DNA of 64,000 bases from Anaerolineae bacterium (GTDB lineage Bacteria; Chloroflexota; Anaerolineae; 4572-78; J111), in the NCBI GenBank assembly GCA_023382535.1, contig JAHDWA010000029.1:51959-115958 (forward strand), written 5' to 3'. The notes beneath the pieces were generated by a model that ran no database searches, had not been told where the DNA came from, and saw nothing but the letters and a program-made list of their open reading frames with translations. Below, piece by piece: positions 16,411 to 24,346 of this stretch (the stretch's first letter is position 1; the number at the start of each line of letters is the position of its first letter). The translations under genes were made by a program, and so were the position numbers.

Positions 16411-17358
16411 TCAGATACTTCTCGCTACCTCGGTTATAATCACCTTAACCGCTCCGGCCCGGGTCAATGCCTGGGCTACGGCCGCCACGACTGGTGGCTC
16501 GGCGAGGGCGATCATGTTGCCGCCCCAGCCCGCCCCGGATAATTTGGCTCCCAGCGCCCCTGCCTGGCGGGCGGCCTGGATTAACCCCTCCAGCTCCGGC
16601 GACGACACGCCCAGGCTCTCTAACAGTTCCTGATTTTCGTTCATCAACTCGCCAATTGCCATGAGACCCAGCCGGCCTTCCTCGATGGCGACGCGGGCCT
16701 GGTTGACAATGACGCCCACTTCGTCAAAATAACCCTCGTACCGGTCTGGCTCGACCTGCCAGCGCCGGCGCAAATCGCCTACCACTGTATGGGTTGGCGC
16801 GACAATCCCCGTATCGCCGACGATGAGGGTCAAAGGGTGTTTGACGCGCATCCGCTGGATCGGCCGGCCTCTGATAAAATAGACGGGCTGCTCAAAGGAG
16901 ATAACCGTGTTGTCAATTCCGGAAGGTGTGCCATGATAAAGTTTTTCAACTTCATAGACTAAAGAAGACACTTCCGCCGGAGCCAAGAGACGGTGGAGAA
17001 ATTGAGCCAGCGCCCGGACGACGGCGGTTGAAATGGCCGCTCCGCTACCCAGACCCCGGCCCAGGGGAATGGTTGAACTGATGTGTAAAGTTGCCTCCGG
17101 CGGAGCAGCCTGGCCAAGGTATTGCAGCGTGGTCTGGATGATGGCCGCCAGCGGATCGTTGGGACCGGCCTCGGCCAGGTCATAATCTTTACCCAAGTCA
17201 GGGGCAGTAATGCGGAAGCCAGCGCCGCCGCTGCCAGCCGGGTGGAGCGCGGCTCTGGCCTGAACCTCGGCGACAGGCACGGCAATCGCTGGCCGGCCGT
17301 AAACAACGGCGTGCTCGCCAAATAGGATAATTTTGCCGGGAGCGGTGGCTTCAATCAT
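16411..17358 (-). CDS. mvk: Mevalonate kinase
   Basis: This 315-aa GHMP kinase starts MIEATAPGKIILFGEHAVVYG, the mevalonate kinase signature. It has the ATP loop PLGRGLGSGAAISTA, YHGTPSGIDNTV and the C-terminal KLSGAGWGGNMIAL. It phosphorylates mevalonate in isoprenoid synthesis. Length is normal for the family. It is convergent with the element 1 integrase (17 nt apart) and is followed upstream by a membrane-protein gene overlapping it by 4 nt. Mevalonate-pathway genes occur in some Chloroflexota, which fits the host guess. This is a chromosomal gene. Confidence 0.92.
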   Translation of the reverse strand: MIEATAPGKIILFGEHAVVYGRPAIAVPVAEVQARAALHPAGSGGAGFRITAPDLGKDYDLAEAGPNDPLAAIIQTTLQYLGQAAPPEATLHISSTIPLGRGLGSGAAISTAVVRALAQFLHRLLAPAEVSSLVYEVEKLYHGTPSGIDNTVISFEQPVYFIRGRPIQRMRVKHPLTLIVGDTGIVAPTHTVVGDLRRRWQVEPDRYEGYFDEVGVIVNQARVAIEEGRLGLMAIGELMNENQELLESLGVSSPELEGLIQAARQAGALGAKLSGAGWGGNMIALAEPPVVAAVAQALTRAGAVKVIITEVARSI

Positions 17359-18368
17359 AAGGGGTCAGGGGTTAGGGATGGGGTGTCAGGTGGGTTATCT
17401 AACATCTGGCTACTGGCTACTGGCTTCTCTAATTCAAGATAGGCCAACGTCCAGACGGCCGATTGGTAAATGAGGTAGAGTCCGTTGCCGGCGCTGCTGA
17501 CCACGATCAGGGCCAGTAACGCCAACGGCACGCCGGCAATCGCCGCTCCCCAGCCTGATTGGGAAAGCAAATAAACCAGCCCGGCCGGAATGCCGCCCAG
17601 CAGAGCCGCCGCAATCAGCGCCACCGGCAATACGACGATCAAAGAGCCGATACCCCAGACCAGGCCCACTCCAAACATTAGTAGCCAAATAACCGCTACA
17701 TCCTTTAACCGCTGTCTGATCAGGGTCACAGCCTCGCGCAGGCCCTCAATCACGCCCCGTTGGCCCAGGGCAATCCGCCGCCAGGCCAGTTCTTGAATGG
17801 GCGCAATGATGACCCCAACGATAATGAGCAAAATAAAGACAAAGATGCAGGCAAAAACGGTCAGGATAATGCTGAGGACGGTTGAGGCCGTGTTGTCAAG
17901 AAACAGCAGTAAGAGGGGAGATAAAGCCAGCAAGATCAAGCCGATGGTCAGAATAGTGGCCGGAATACCGATGAGTAAACTGAGGAGAAAAATTCGCCAG
18001 GCCCGATTGGACCAACCAAAGCGCCAGCCATCACGTACAGTAACAGCCTCCGTGTCCTTGATTTGGCGGACCATGCCGATCAAAGCGGTCCGGGTTACCT
18101 GCTGCACCACTACCCCGATAACGGCAAGTAATAAAATCAGGCAGATGAAACCGACCACCACGGCAATAATGAGGTTGGGGTCAATCTCCGGCATGTTGGG
18201 AAGATTGCCAAAATCACCCTCACCACCCCCGCTGGGAAAGTTAAAGTTACCCCCTCCACCCCCGCCTCCCCCACCGCCGCACAGTGCCAGTAGAAAACCA
18301 AAAAGCCACAGCGGGCGATAACGCCAGGTGATTCTAAAAGCCTGCTTTAAAATGTCGGTGTGACTCAA
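17355..18368 (-). CDS. Multi-pass membrane protein with polyglycine loop
   Basis: This 337-aa protein has about six hydrophobic helices (for example PNLIIAVVVGFICLILLLAVIG and the long VLSIILTVFACIFVFILL). The N-terminal block MSHTDILKQAFRITWRYRPLWLFGF is followed by ten consecutive glycines and an acidic, Gly-rich loop. The architecture resembles the broad group of DUF7544/glycerophosphodiester-type membrane domains. Its start region is coupled to mvk (4-nt overlap), suggesting a shared transcript. Function unknown. Confidence 0.6.
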   Translation of the reverse strand: MSHTDILKQAFRITWRYRPLWLFGFLLALCGGGGGGGGGGNFNFPSGGGEGDFGNLPNMPEIDPNLIIAVVVGFICLILLLAVIGVVVQQVTRTALIGMVRQIKDTEAVTVRDGWRFGWSNRAWRIFLLSLLIGIPATILTIGLILLALSPLLLLFLDNTASTVLSIILTVFACIFVFILLIIVGVIIAPIQELAWRRIALGQRGVIEGLREAVTLIRQRLKDVAVIWLLMFGVGLVWGIGSLIVVLPVALIAAALLGGIPAGLVYLLSQSGWGAAIAGVPLALLALIVVSSAGNGLYLIYQSAVWTLAYLELEKPVASSQMLDNPPDTPSLTPDPL

Positions 18369-18395
18369 GTTTTACTCCTGAAATTAAACAAAAAA

Positions 18396-18421
18396 GCGGA
18401 CACCCGCTGAAGGATGTCCGC
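18396..18421 (-). terminator. Intrinsic terminator of the Cys-rich gene
   Basis: Leftwards, GCGGACA (18421-18415) pairs with TGTCCGC (18402-18396) and is followed by a run of six T. It lies downstream of the gene at 18441-18782. Confidence 0.7.
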
Positions 18422-18440
18422 CCCTTGGCTTATAATAAGC

Positions 18441-18782
18441 TTAAGCAGCCTTTTCTTCGCCCGCCCCAATTTGATCGAGATAGTTGAGGACTTCTTTGCG
18501 CGATTTTTCAAAGCGGCGCAGCAGTTGTTGGTCGGTATCGCGCAGGGCGTTGATGGTTCGCTGGGAGCAGGCAGAGCAGCCAAGGGCGGCTTTGTAGCTG
18601 CCTAAATCACAGTTCAGACAGTCGCAGAGTCTAATCATCATATGGGAAAAGGAGAGAGCATCTTCATGGGTTTCGGGTAACAGGGCAATCCGTTCCGTTA
18701 ATTTGCGCCAATCCTCACCTTTGAGTTTTTTTAAGCCGCTCACACGAGAATGGGGAAATAAGATTTCGCAACGAGAATACAT
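18441..18782 (-). CDS. Cys-rich hypothetical protein
   Basis: This 113-aa protein has four clustered cysteines in CDCLNCDLGSYKAALGCSAC, suggesting metal binding, and a C-terminal helix (LRRFEKSRKEVLNYL). Not recognised. It has its own terminator and lies beside tRNA-Lys in the chromosomal stretch between the two elements. Confidence 0.55.
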   Translation of the reverse strand: MYSRCEILFPHSRVSGLKKLKGEDWRKLTERIALLPETHEDALSFSHMMIRLCDCLNCDLGSYKAALGCSACSQRTINALRDTDQQLLRRFEKSRKEVLNYLDQIGAGEEKAA

Positions 18783-18854
18783 AATTCCTACTATCCTTAG
18801 TTCAGCCTTAAAGATCTTGAAGACTTTTAGAGTTTCAGCGTCACTATTGAAAAA

Positions 18855-18927
18855 TGAGCCGTGTGGGACTCGAACCCACGACCCATTGCTTAAAAGGCAA
18901 TTGCTCTTCCGACTGAGCTAACGGCTC
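18855..18927 (-). tRNA. tRNA-Lys (anticodon TTT)
   Basis: Read on the minus strand the 73-nt sequence folds as a standard cloverleaf. The acceptor GAGCCGT (18927-18921) pairs with ACGGCTC (18862-18856), discriminator A at 18855. It has a D-loop TTAGCTCAGTCGGAAGAGC, anticodon loop CTTTTAA and a T-arm with GGTTCGAGTCC. CCA is not encoded. A tyrosine integrase starts element 2 just beyond its 5' side. Confidence 0.95.
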
Positions 18928-18951
18928 ACGAATGTGAGTGTTGGGATCAAG

Positions 18952-18977
18952 GCCACCGCTTAGCGGTGGCTTTTTTT
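18952..18977 (+). terminator. Intrinsic terminator between tRNA and integrase
   Basis: GCCACCGCT (18952-18960) pairs with AGCGGTGGC (18962-18970), followed by seven T. It points rightwards although neither neighbour is rightward, so it may have belonged to a gene removed or displaced by integration of element 2. Confidence 0.65.
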
Positions 18978-19017
18978 GATTTTGCGACAAACAGAATAAC
19001 AGAAAACCGGGGTCCTG

Positions 19018-19977
19018 TCAAGACTCAGTCTTATTCTTCTTTAACAAATTTCCGAGCGGACTGGTAGCCCGGTGGCGCTCCTCCCGGCCCTTATTCACTA
19101 CCTTGGTGTACTTAGCCGTTGTGGTGATCGAAGCGTGACCCATCTGGTCCCGGATGTCGAGCAGGTCGGCCAGGTTGCGCAGGGAGTAGATGGCGTAGGC
19201 ATGGCGAATGGCGTAGGGCGTAAAATGGTCAATCCCAGTTTTTTCTTGCCAGAAATGCAACCGCTGCCGGATGCCGGATGAAGTGAAGGAACGAAAACCC
19301 TGGTGTTGATAATTGCTGATCCAAAGGCAGCGTAATTCATCGGCTACATTAAGTTTCTGGCGCTGCTTCTTCCAAAGAGCCAGGATACTTACGACATCAT
19401 CAGTAAACACGAGCTCGCGGTCTTCGTAATCCTTGTTGCTGTGGACTCGAATCGTGCGACTTTTTAGATCAACATCGTTTACTTGCATCGCTGCCAATTC
19501 ACCGGGCCGGGCCCCGGTATCCAGCGCAACAAAAAACAAGGCCAGATCGCGGACATCGTGCCAGCTATCTCCACTTTGTTCAATCGTCTCTAGCAGGGAG
19601 AACATAGCTTCTTCTGGCGGCGCTTTCGGTAGGGGTTTGGGGTTTGGAATTTTATCCAAAAAATCGAGCGGGTTTTGGTCGATGTAGCGGAATTTTCTTA
19701 GCCAATTGAGCCAGGAACGTAGAGCGCGATAGTAATTATTGCGCGAGTAATCTTTCAAGCGTTTCACTTCGAAAGTTTCCATGAAGGCGACGCAATGAGT
19801 TACGGTAGGTGGCCAGGTGGGCGGATATAGTTGGATGGCCTCTCGATAATAACCAAGCACATTTTTGTACCAGGTAATCGTGGCCGGTTTCTTTGTTAGC
19901 CCCTTGGCATTGAGAAATAGCTCAATGTGATAATCAAGAGTGGGTTCGACAACAACAAAAACAAGATTCAGCGTCAT
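19018..19977 (-). CDS. Tyrosine recombinase/integrase of element 2
   Basis: This 319-aa protein has the SAM-like N-terminal domain (LFLNAKGLTKKPATITWY...) and a catalytic domain with the expected residues: R in DTGARPGELAAM, H-x-x-R in PYAIRHAYA, H in QMGHASITTTAKYTKV and the final tyrosine in the same block. It integrates circular DNA by strand exchange, often at tRNA genes. It is transcribed toward tRNA-Lys, 90 nt away. The GGGGGAT site supports the ATG at 19977. Confidence 0.9.
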   Translation of the reverse strand: MTLNLVFVVVEPTLDYHIELFLNAKGLTKKPATITWYKNVLGYYREAIQLYPPTWPPTVTHCVAFMETFEVKRLKDYSRNNYYRALRSWLNWLRKFRYIDQNPLDFLDKIPNPKPLPKAPPEEAMFSLLETIEQSGDSWHDVRDLALFFVALDTGARPGELAAMQVNDVDLKSRTIRVHSNKDYEDRELVFTDDVVSILALWKKQRQKLNVADELRCLWISNYQHQGFRSFTSSGIRQRLHFWQEKTGIDHFTPYAIRHAYAIYSLRNLADLLDIRDQMGHASITTTAKYTKVVNKGREERHRATSPLGNLLKKNKTES

Positions 19978-20132
19978 AAGGATCCCCCTATAAATAAAAT
20001 GAATTTAGTTGAAGATGGCTTACGGCGTGCTGATGTCCCCATAACACTCAACCGGGCAGCCTTTGCGTCTGTTAAGGTGCCGATTTTTATTTTAGCAAAA
20101 AAACTATACGTTGTGACAAAAGGGAGATAAAC

Positions 20133-20462
20133 ATGTTTGAATCAGGAACCACTTTGCTTGTCTTTCTTATTTATCTGATCGCCGTGGCCGGGCTGGACTG
20201 GCTGGCCTACCGCAGATTTCATCAACCCTGGATTCGCCGGGAACGGGCGCGGACCACGATCGGGGTGTTGGTCGTCCTGCTGCCGGCCCTGCCTTTGGTC
20301 TGGTTCAGGGTCGTTGATTTGTACACCTGGATCATTATCTTCATCGGCTTTGGGGTAGCCGGAGCGATGACGGTCTTTCTGGATATTCATCAGGAAACGG
20401 GGGGGTCGGAACCTATTCGTCAAAATATTCGGGAGATAATCAATGACCAGGGCAATCAGTAA
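20133..20462 (+). CDS. Small membrane protein
   Basis: This 109-aa protein has three hydrophobic segments (TTLLVFLIYLIAVAGLDWL, TTIGVLVVLLPALPLVWF, WIIIFIGFGVAGAMTVF) and a polar C-terminus. It starts behind GGGAG and overlaps the next gene by 20 nt, heading the operon that includes the putative replication initiator. Not recognised. Confidence 0.55.
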   Translation: MFESGTTLLVFLIYLIAVAGLDWLAYRRFHQPWIRRERARTTIGVLVVLLPALPLVWFRVVDLYTWIIIFIGFGVAGAMTVFLDIHQETGGSEPIRQNIREIINDQGNQ

Positions 20463-20652
20463 TGTGGACACTGAATTTTTGGAGGAATTGATGGCGGTAG
20501 CCGGGACACAGGAGTATCTATGTTTAACGTTGGCCGAAAAAGTGGATACCCCGGAAACGATGGAAATGGTGCGGGAACTGCTGCTGCGGGCGCAGAAGAT
20601 CAAATTATTGGTGCAAGACCAACGGAAGTTTTTGAAGGACAATGTCTGTTGA
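20443..20652 (+). CDS. Small helical hypothetical protein
   Basis: This 69-aa acidic, helical protein (DTEFLEELMAVAGTQEYLC..., MVRELLLRAQKIKLLVQDQ) has its own GGGAG site inside the previous gene and overlaps the next gene by 11 nt. Probably a partner or regulator of the replication protein; not recognised. Confidence 0.5.
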   Translation: MTRAISNVDTEFLEELMAVAGTQEYLCLTLAEKVDTPETMEMVRELLLRAQKIKLLVQDQRKFLKDNVC

Positions 20653-21685
20653 AGAAGTTGGATTGGCTATGACCGACCAAACGGATGTCTGGGCCGAAAC
20701 CTTAACCATTATTGCGCGCCAGCTCACCCGCTCCACCTTTGACTTTGCGATCAGGGGTAGCGAATTGGTTGGGCTGGGCAACGGGACGTATCGGGTGCTG
20801 GCCCCCAGCGAGATGGCGAAAGAGTGGCAAGAAAACCGGCTGAAGTCCACCATCGCTCGCAGCCTGGCCGGTGTGCTGGATTGTCCGGTAAACCAACTGG
20901 AGCTGAGTTTTGGGGTAGTCGAGCCAAAGGCCGGTATAGGTGCGGCTGCCTCCACGCCTCCGGTCAATTTTCTGACGGACATTGATTACCAGGAAGTCTG
21001 GACAAATTCGGGCTTCCTGAAGCTGCCGCACTACGTCAACATCTTCTGGCGGCCTTTTCTGGGCCGGGCCTTTGACCTGCTGATTTACCTCCAGGGGCAT
21101 CCCATTTCACGAGAGCAGGCGCAGCAGGGTTGGATGCCGGTCAAACGGTATCGGCTGCGCGAGTTGGCCCGCGCTCTGACCATGGGGGTCAATACGGTCC
21201 GGGGTGGGTTAGAGAATTGTTACCAACTGCGCCTGTCCATCAAAGAGGAAAAGCCCTTCATCGAATGCTGTGAGCGGTTTGGCCGACACTGCTGGCAGGT
21301 GGAGCCGGGCAAACTGCCCGATTGCTACCACTGGCGCAAAGGGACGTTGGAGGTTCTTTTTGAGGAAGGTTGGGTGGCGGTACAGGAAACGAAAGCGCCG
21401 GGCCGGGCCCGGTCGCACGAACTGCGGCTTCAGGTGTGGTCCCGCTTTTGTCTGCTGACGCCCCTCCAGGTGGCGACGCTGGCCGAGGCGGATCAGGAAA
21501 AACACGGCCGCTGGCTGGAGCGGTATGCGTCGCTCTTTCCGGCGGACATCCAGGCGGTGTGGGAAGCTGAAACCCGGCCCAGCCTGCTGCGAGATTTACC
21601 CGGCTACGCCGAGGGCCGGCAGTTAACCGGGTCGTACCGGCCGAGCCTGGAATTTACGGCCGGGGAAGGCGGATTGTATCCATGA
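20642..21685 (+). CDS. Replication initiator-like protein with DnaA-N-like domain
   Basis: In this 347-aa protein residues ~14-95 (WAETLTIIARQLTRSTFDF ... NRLKSTIARSLAGVL) resemble the N-terminal domain of DnaA (a helix, then an F/W strand, then an amphipathic helix). The middle part contains an HTH-like segment (RYRLRELARALTMGVNTVRG). No ATPase motif is present. The stop codon lies inside the first of a series of perfect palindromes that look like initiator binding sites. The protein is therefore probably the element's replication initiator; the DnaA-N call is by pattern only. Confidence 0.55.
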   Translation: MSVEEVGLAMTDQTDVWAETLTIIARQLTRSTFDFAIRGSELVGLGNGTYRVLAPSEMAKEWQENRLKSTIARSLAGVLDCPVNQLELSFGVVEPKAGIGAAASTPPVNFLTDIDYQEVWTNSGFLKLPHYVNIFWRPFLGRAFDLLIYLQGHPISREQAQQGWMPVKRYRLRELARALTMGVNTVRGGLENCYQLRLSIKEEKPFIECCERFGRHCWQVEPGKLPDCYHWRKGTLEVLFEEGWVAVQETKAPGRARSHELRLQVWSRFCLLTPLQVATLAEADQEKHGRWLERYASLFPADIQAVWEAETRPSLLRDLPGYAEGRQLTGSYRPSLEFTAGEGGLYP

Positions 21686-21809
21686 AGGGGTCTCATGGAT
21701 ACAATCCGCCGCTGTTGTATCCATGAAGGGGCTTCATGGATACAAACAGGTGACGATAAATTTTTTTTGCCGGTTATTGGCTCCATGAAAGTACATCATG
21801 GATACAATC
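21668..21809. repeat. Iteron-like palindromes, putative replication origin
   Basis: Three inverted repeats share the half-site TTGTATCCATGA. The first has 18-bp arms (21668-21685 and 21693-21710), the second 14-bp arms (21715-21728 and 21732-21745), the third is shorter (TCCATGA at 21782 and TCATGGATACAAT to 21808). They begin inside the end of the initiator-like gene and are followed by an AT-rich stretch (21850-21940), the usual order of an origin: iterons then unwinding element. Confidence 0.65.
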
Positions 21810-21942
21810 GCCGGCTGAACGGGACCGTATTGTTCCGTTCAAGGGCAATGCTGGGCATAAAGAATAAAGAATCTAAATATATTTATCTCTTTAATAAGGA
21901 AGAGAAGAGATTCTTTTTCTTCTTCGCTGGCTATTAAAAAGC

Positions 21943-21978
21943 GAACCGGCCAGAGCGTAGGGCGCTGCTGGCCGGTTC
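21943..21978 (+). terminator. 11-bp hairpin upstream of 22008
   Basis: GAACCGGCCAG (21943-21953) pairs perfectly with CTGGCCGGTTC (21968-21978). No T-tract follows, so it may be a leader hairpin of the next gene rather than a terminator. Confidence 0.4.
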
Positions 21979-22007
21979 TACCAAAGTTATCTACCAAGGA
22001 GACAACG

Positions 22008-22271
22008 ATGGCAAACAAGATGATACCCAAAAAGCCCGTTTTGAAAAAAGCGGACCCCCTCCGTTCCACCCAACGCGCACAAAAAATTCTACACATAGCC
22101 CAGGCGCACGTTGCGCCGGGCATGAGCCTGGAGCGGTGGCGGGCCATCCTGGTTCAATTCAACGTTGACCTGACCAGCCGCAGCCCGTGGGAGCGGGTGA
22201 GTGACGATATTTTGGCGGCGATCCAGGCCGAAATCGAGGCGGCCGCGAATGGAGGTAAGGCAGATGTATGA
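22008..22271 (+). CDS. Small hypothetical protein
   Basis: This 87-aa, basic N-terminus then helical protein (TQRAQKILHIAQAHVAPGMSLERWRAIL) starts behind AAGGAG. Not recognised. It overlaps the next small gene by 8 nt and belongs to the FtsK-like operon. Confidence 0.5.
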   Translation: MANKMIPKKPVLKKADPLRSTQRAQKILHIAQAHVAPGMSLERWRAILVQFNVDLTSRSPWERVSDDILAAIQAEIEAAANGGKADV

Positions 22272-22383
22272 AATCATTGACTTACCTCGTCATGCGTGGC
22301 GCGTGCTCCCTCCGTCCAGGTGGCAAATTGTCTTGGCCGTGGCCGCAATTGTTATTGTCGCGGTTACGTGGGCGGTTACGTGA
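22264..22383 (+). CDS. 39-aa single-pass membrane peptide
   Basis: ATG 22264 behind GGAGG encodes a short N-terminus and one transmembrane helix (IVLAVAAIVIVAVTWAV). It overlaps the previous stop. Small membrane peptides are common next to DNA-transfer ATPases. Confidence 0.45.
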   Translation: MYEIIDLPRHAWRVLPPSRWQIVLAVAAIVIVAVTWAVT

Positions 22384-22409
22384 TCCCGTGCGTTACTCTT
22401 TATATGTCA

Positions 22410-22480
22410 TTTTGGCCGATTTTGGGCCAAAAACACACCTATCTAAACACGCGTTACCAGGCGTAACCACGCGTTACCGC
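22410..22480. promoter_or_regulatory. Hairpin and GCGTTACC repeats upstream of the FtsK-like gene
   Basis: TTTTGGCC (22410-22417) pairs with GGCCAAAA (22425-22432), then three to four copies of CGCGTTACC/GGCGTAACC follow in direct and inverted orientation up to about 22480. Likely a regulatory site for the downstream operon. Confidence 0.4.
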
Positions 22481-22496
22481 ACCACCGGAGCCAAAA

Positions 22497-23849
22497 ATGA
22501 GCCTGCTACAGAAAATTATCCTGAGAATCTATGACACCACGGGCCTGCTGCCCGTGAACGCGGTGCAGGGGCAAGCCGGAGATTACATGATCAATGATGT
22601 CTATGTGACGCCGTTCCTGTTCGTGATCACGCTCAAACCCATCGCCGTCAGCAACACTCAATTCGTTAATAATAAGCTGATGGGCGACATCAAGCTGGAG
22701 GCCGGTCTGGAGTCGAGCGAGCACGTGGTCATTGATGTCCACCGCGGCTTTGTCTGCATCCAGATCCCGCTGCCGGCTGAGGAGCGCGGCAAGACCGTGC
22801 TGACCTCGGCCAATGTGCCGCGCGGCGCGGCCCTGCGGGTCCCGCTGGGGCTGGACATCCTGAACGAGCCGGTCAGCTTCAACTTCGCCGATCACATGAG
22901 CACCAATCTCTCGTTCCTGGGGGTGCCTGGCAGTGGCAAATCGGTCGCTATGCGCCGGAGCATCGTCACCCTGGCTCGCAACAATACGCCAGATGATGTG
23001 AAGTTTCTGATGATCGAAGTCGCCAAGAACGGGATTGACCTGCGCATCTTCGGCCAGCTCCCGCACCTGGTCCACCCGGTCATCACCGACCCGGATGAGG
23101 CTGCCCAGGCGCTCAAGTTTCTGGTGGACTCGATCAGCCAGGGCGTCCTGCCCTACAAATTGTTTGTGACCGTGGACGAGGTGGCCGCGCTGATCAAGGC
23201 CCGGCCGGACACAATTGGCTACCTGATGACCCTGGTCAGTCAAGGCCGCTCGCAGAACGTGGTCAACCTGCTGGCGACCCAGCTCAGCGACCGTGACACC
23301 CTTGGGGAAGGCAAGGCCATCTTCAAGCAGATCCACAGCGTCGTGCTGGGCAAAGCGGGCAATGTCCAACTGTCTTACGTGCTGGGCAACAAAAGCGGCC
23401 TGCATGCCGATGAGCTGGTCGGCCGGGGCGACCTAAAACTGAACTCGGTGGATGGAGCCAACCGCTTCGCCGGCATTTTCACCACCCGCCAGGAGTTGGA
23501 GGTCCTGCCTAAAGCGCCGTTCGTCAACCGGCTGCCGCTCGAAGGTGCGTCAGGGCCGCCGCCAGCACCGCCTTCACCGTCTCTGGCGAAGGCGATAGCG
23601 CAGACCAAACCGATCTCGCCGGAACTGCTGTGCGAAAGCCTGATCTCGCTCCAGCGCCAGATGGATGACCCGACCTACCGCCAGGATATGCGCGGCCGGG
23701 CCTACTTCATCCTGCCGCCCAGGCGGGTCAAGGAGTTGGGCCGCAATCCGGAGTTGTATAAACTCAATGACCAGCCTTACCTGGTTCAAGTTTACAAAGC
23801 GCTGCGCGCGAAAGGGGTGCAACTATGTCTATCTTCAAAATCATCCTGA
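22497..23849 (+). CDS. FtsK/SpoIIIE-like DNA translocase
   Basis: This 450-aa protein has an N-terminal β-rich region and a motor domain with Walker A GVPGSGKS (residues 142-149), Walker B YKLFVTVDEVA and the FtsK-type QGRSQNVVNLLATQLSD. The C-terminus (DPTYRQDMRGRAYFIL...) may be a winged helix. It pumps double-stranded DNA using ATP. It heads an operon with two membrane proteins, like the FtsK/SpdB pair of element 1, suggesting DNA transfer or packaging-like movement rather than cell division. GGAG site, start ATG 22497. Confidence 0.8.
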   Translation: MSLLQKIILRIYDTTGLLPVNAVQGQAGDYMINDVYVTPFLFVITLKPIAVSNTQFVNNKLMGDIKLEAGLESSEHVVIDVHRGFVCIQIPLPAEERGKTVLTSANVPRGAALRVPLGLDILNEPVSFNFADHMSTNLSFLGVPGSGKSVAMRRSIVTLARNNTPDDVKFLMIEVAKNGIDLRIFGQLPHLVHPVITDPDEAAQALKFLVDSISQGVLPYKLFVTVDEVAALIKARPDTIGYLMTLVSQGRSQNVVNLLATQLSDRDTLGEGKAIFKQIHSVVLGKAGNVQLSYVLGNKSGLHADELVGRGDLKLNSVDGANRFAGIFTTRQELEVLPKAPFVNRLPLEGASGPPPAPPSPSLAKAIAQTKPISPELLCESLISLQRQMDDPTYRQDMRGRAYFILPPRRVKELGRNPELYKLNDQPYLVQVYKALRAKGVQLCLSSKSS

Positions 23850-24346
23850 TCACGAGCGGGTTGTTCCTGCTGGTGATGTTGTTGGCCCTGACCTGCTATA
23901 TCGAATTTGGCGTGATCCCCCAGGCCCTGACCAAAGCCGGCTACCGGGACGGGGTGATTATCCACGTCGCCGCGACCCTGGCCATGCTGCTGGCAACCGC
24001 CGTGGTTTCGGCCTGGCTGTCCAGCCGGACTATTTACAAGGTGCAGGAGAAGCTTGTCGCCAGCCACCTCAATAACCTGGTCAGCGCCATCAGCAATGTC
24101 GTCAGCGGGGCCTGGAGCAACCAGGCCAACGTGGAGAAATCGGTCTTTATGGCCGGGGCCAGGTTGGGCTATGACGTGCGCGACAATATCCCGCCGGTGA
24201 CCCGCAGCGAGGTTATGGAGGGCCTGGACAAAATGGCCCTGCCGGCGCCCAAGAAGCTGCTCGGCGAGCAGCCGCAGGTCGTAGACGAAATGGGAACGTT
24301 TATGAGTGATCTCGACCGCCGAAAGGAGCGGTTATCGAATGACTAG
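23825..24346 (+). CDS. Membrane protein, partner of the FtsK-like ATPase
   Basis: This 173-aa protein has two transmembrane helices (IFKIILITSGLFLLVMLLALTC and VAATLAMLLATAVVSAWL) and a soluble C-terminus. Its start lies inside the end of the translocase gene behind AAAGGGG. Not recognised; the layout suggests it anchors the translocase. Confidence 0.5.
   Translation: MSIFKIILITSGLFLLVMLLALTCYIEFGVIPQALTKAGYRDGVIIHVAATLAMLLATAVVSAWLSSRTIYKVQEKLVASHLNNLVSAISNVVSGAWSNQANVEKSVFMAGARLGYDVRDNIPPVTRSEVMEGLDKMALPAPKKLLGEQPQVVDEMGTFMSDLDRRKERLSND

Noticed and set aside
18703..18921. 72-codon frame ending in CGTRTHDPLLKRQLLFRLS
   Set aside because: This is the well-known spurious translation of a tRNA antisense strand (tRNA-Lys here).
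19999..20130. 43-codon frame upstream of the small membrane protein
   Set aside because: No ribosome site and no coding-like pattern; 19978-20132 is treated as a leader.
22506..23405. 299-codon antisense frame in the FtsK-like gene
   Set aside because: Antisense shadow; the plus-strand gene has clear ATPase motifs.
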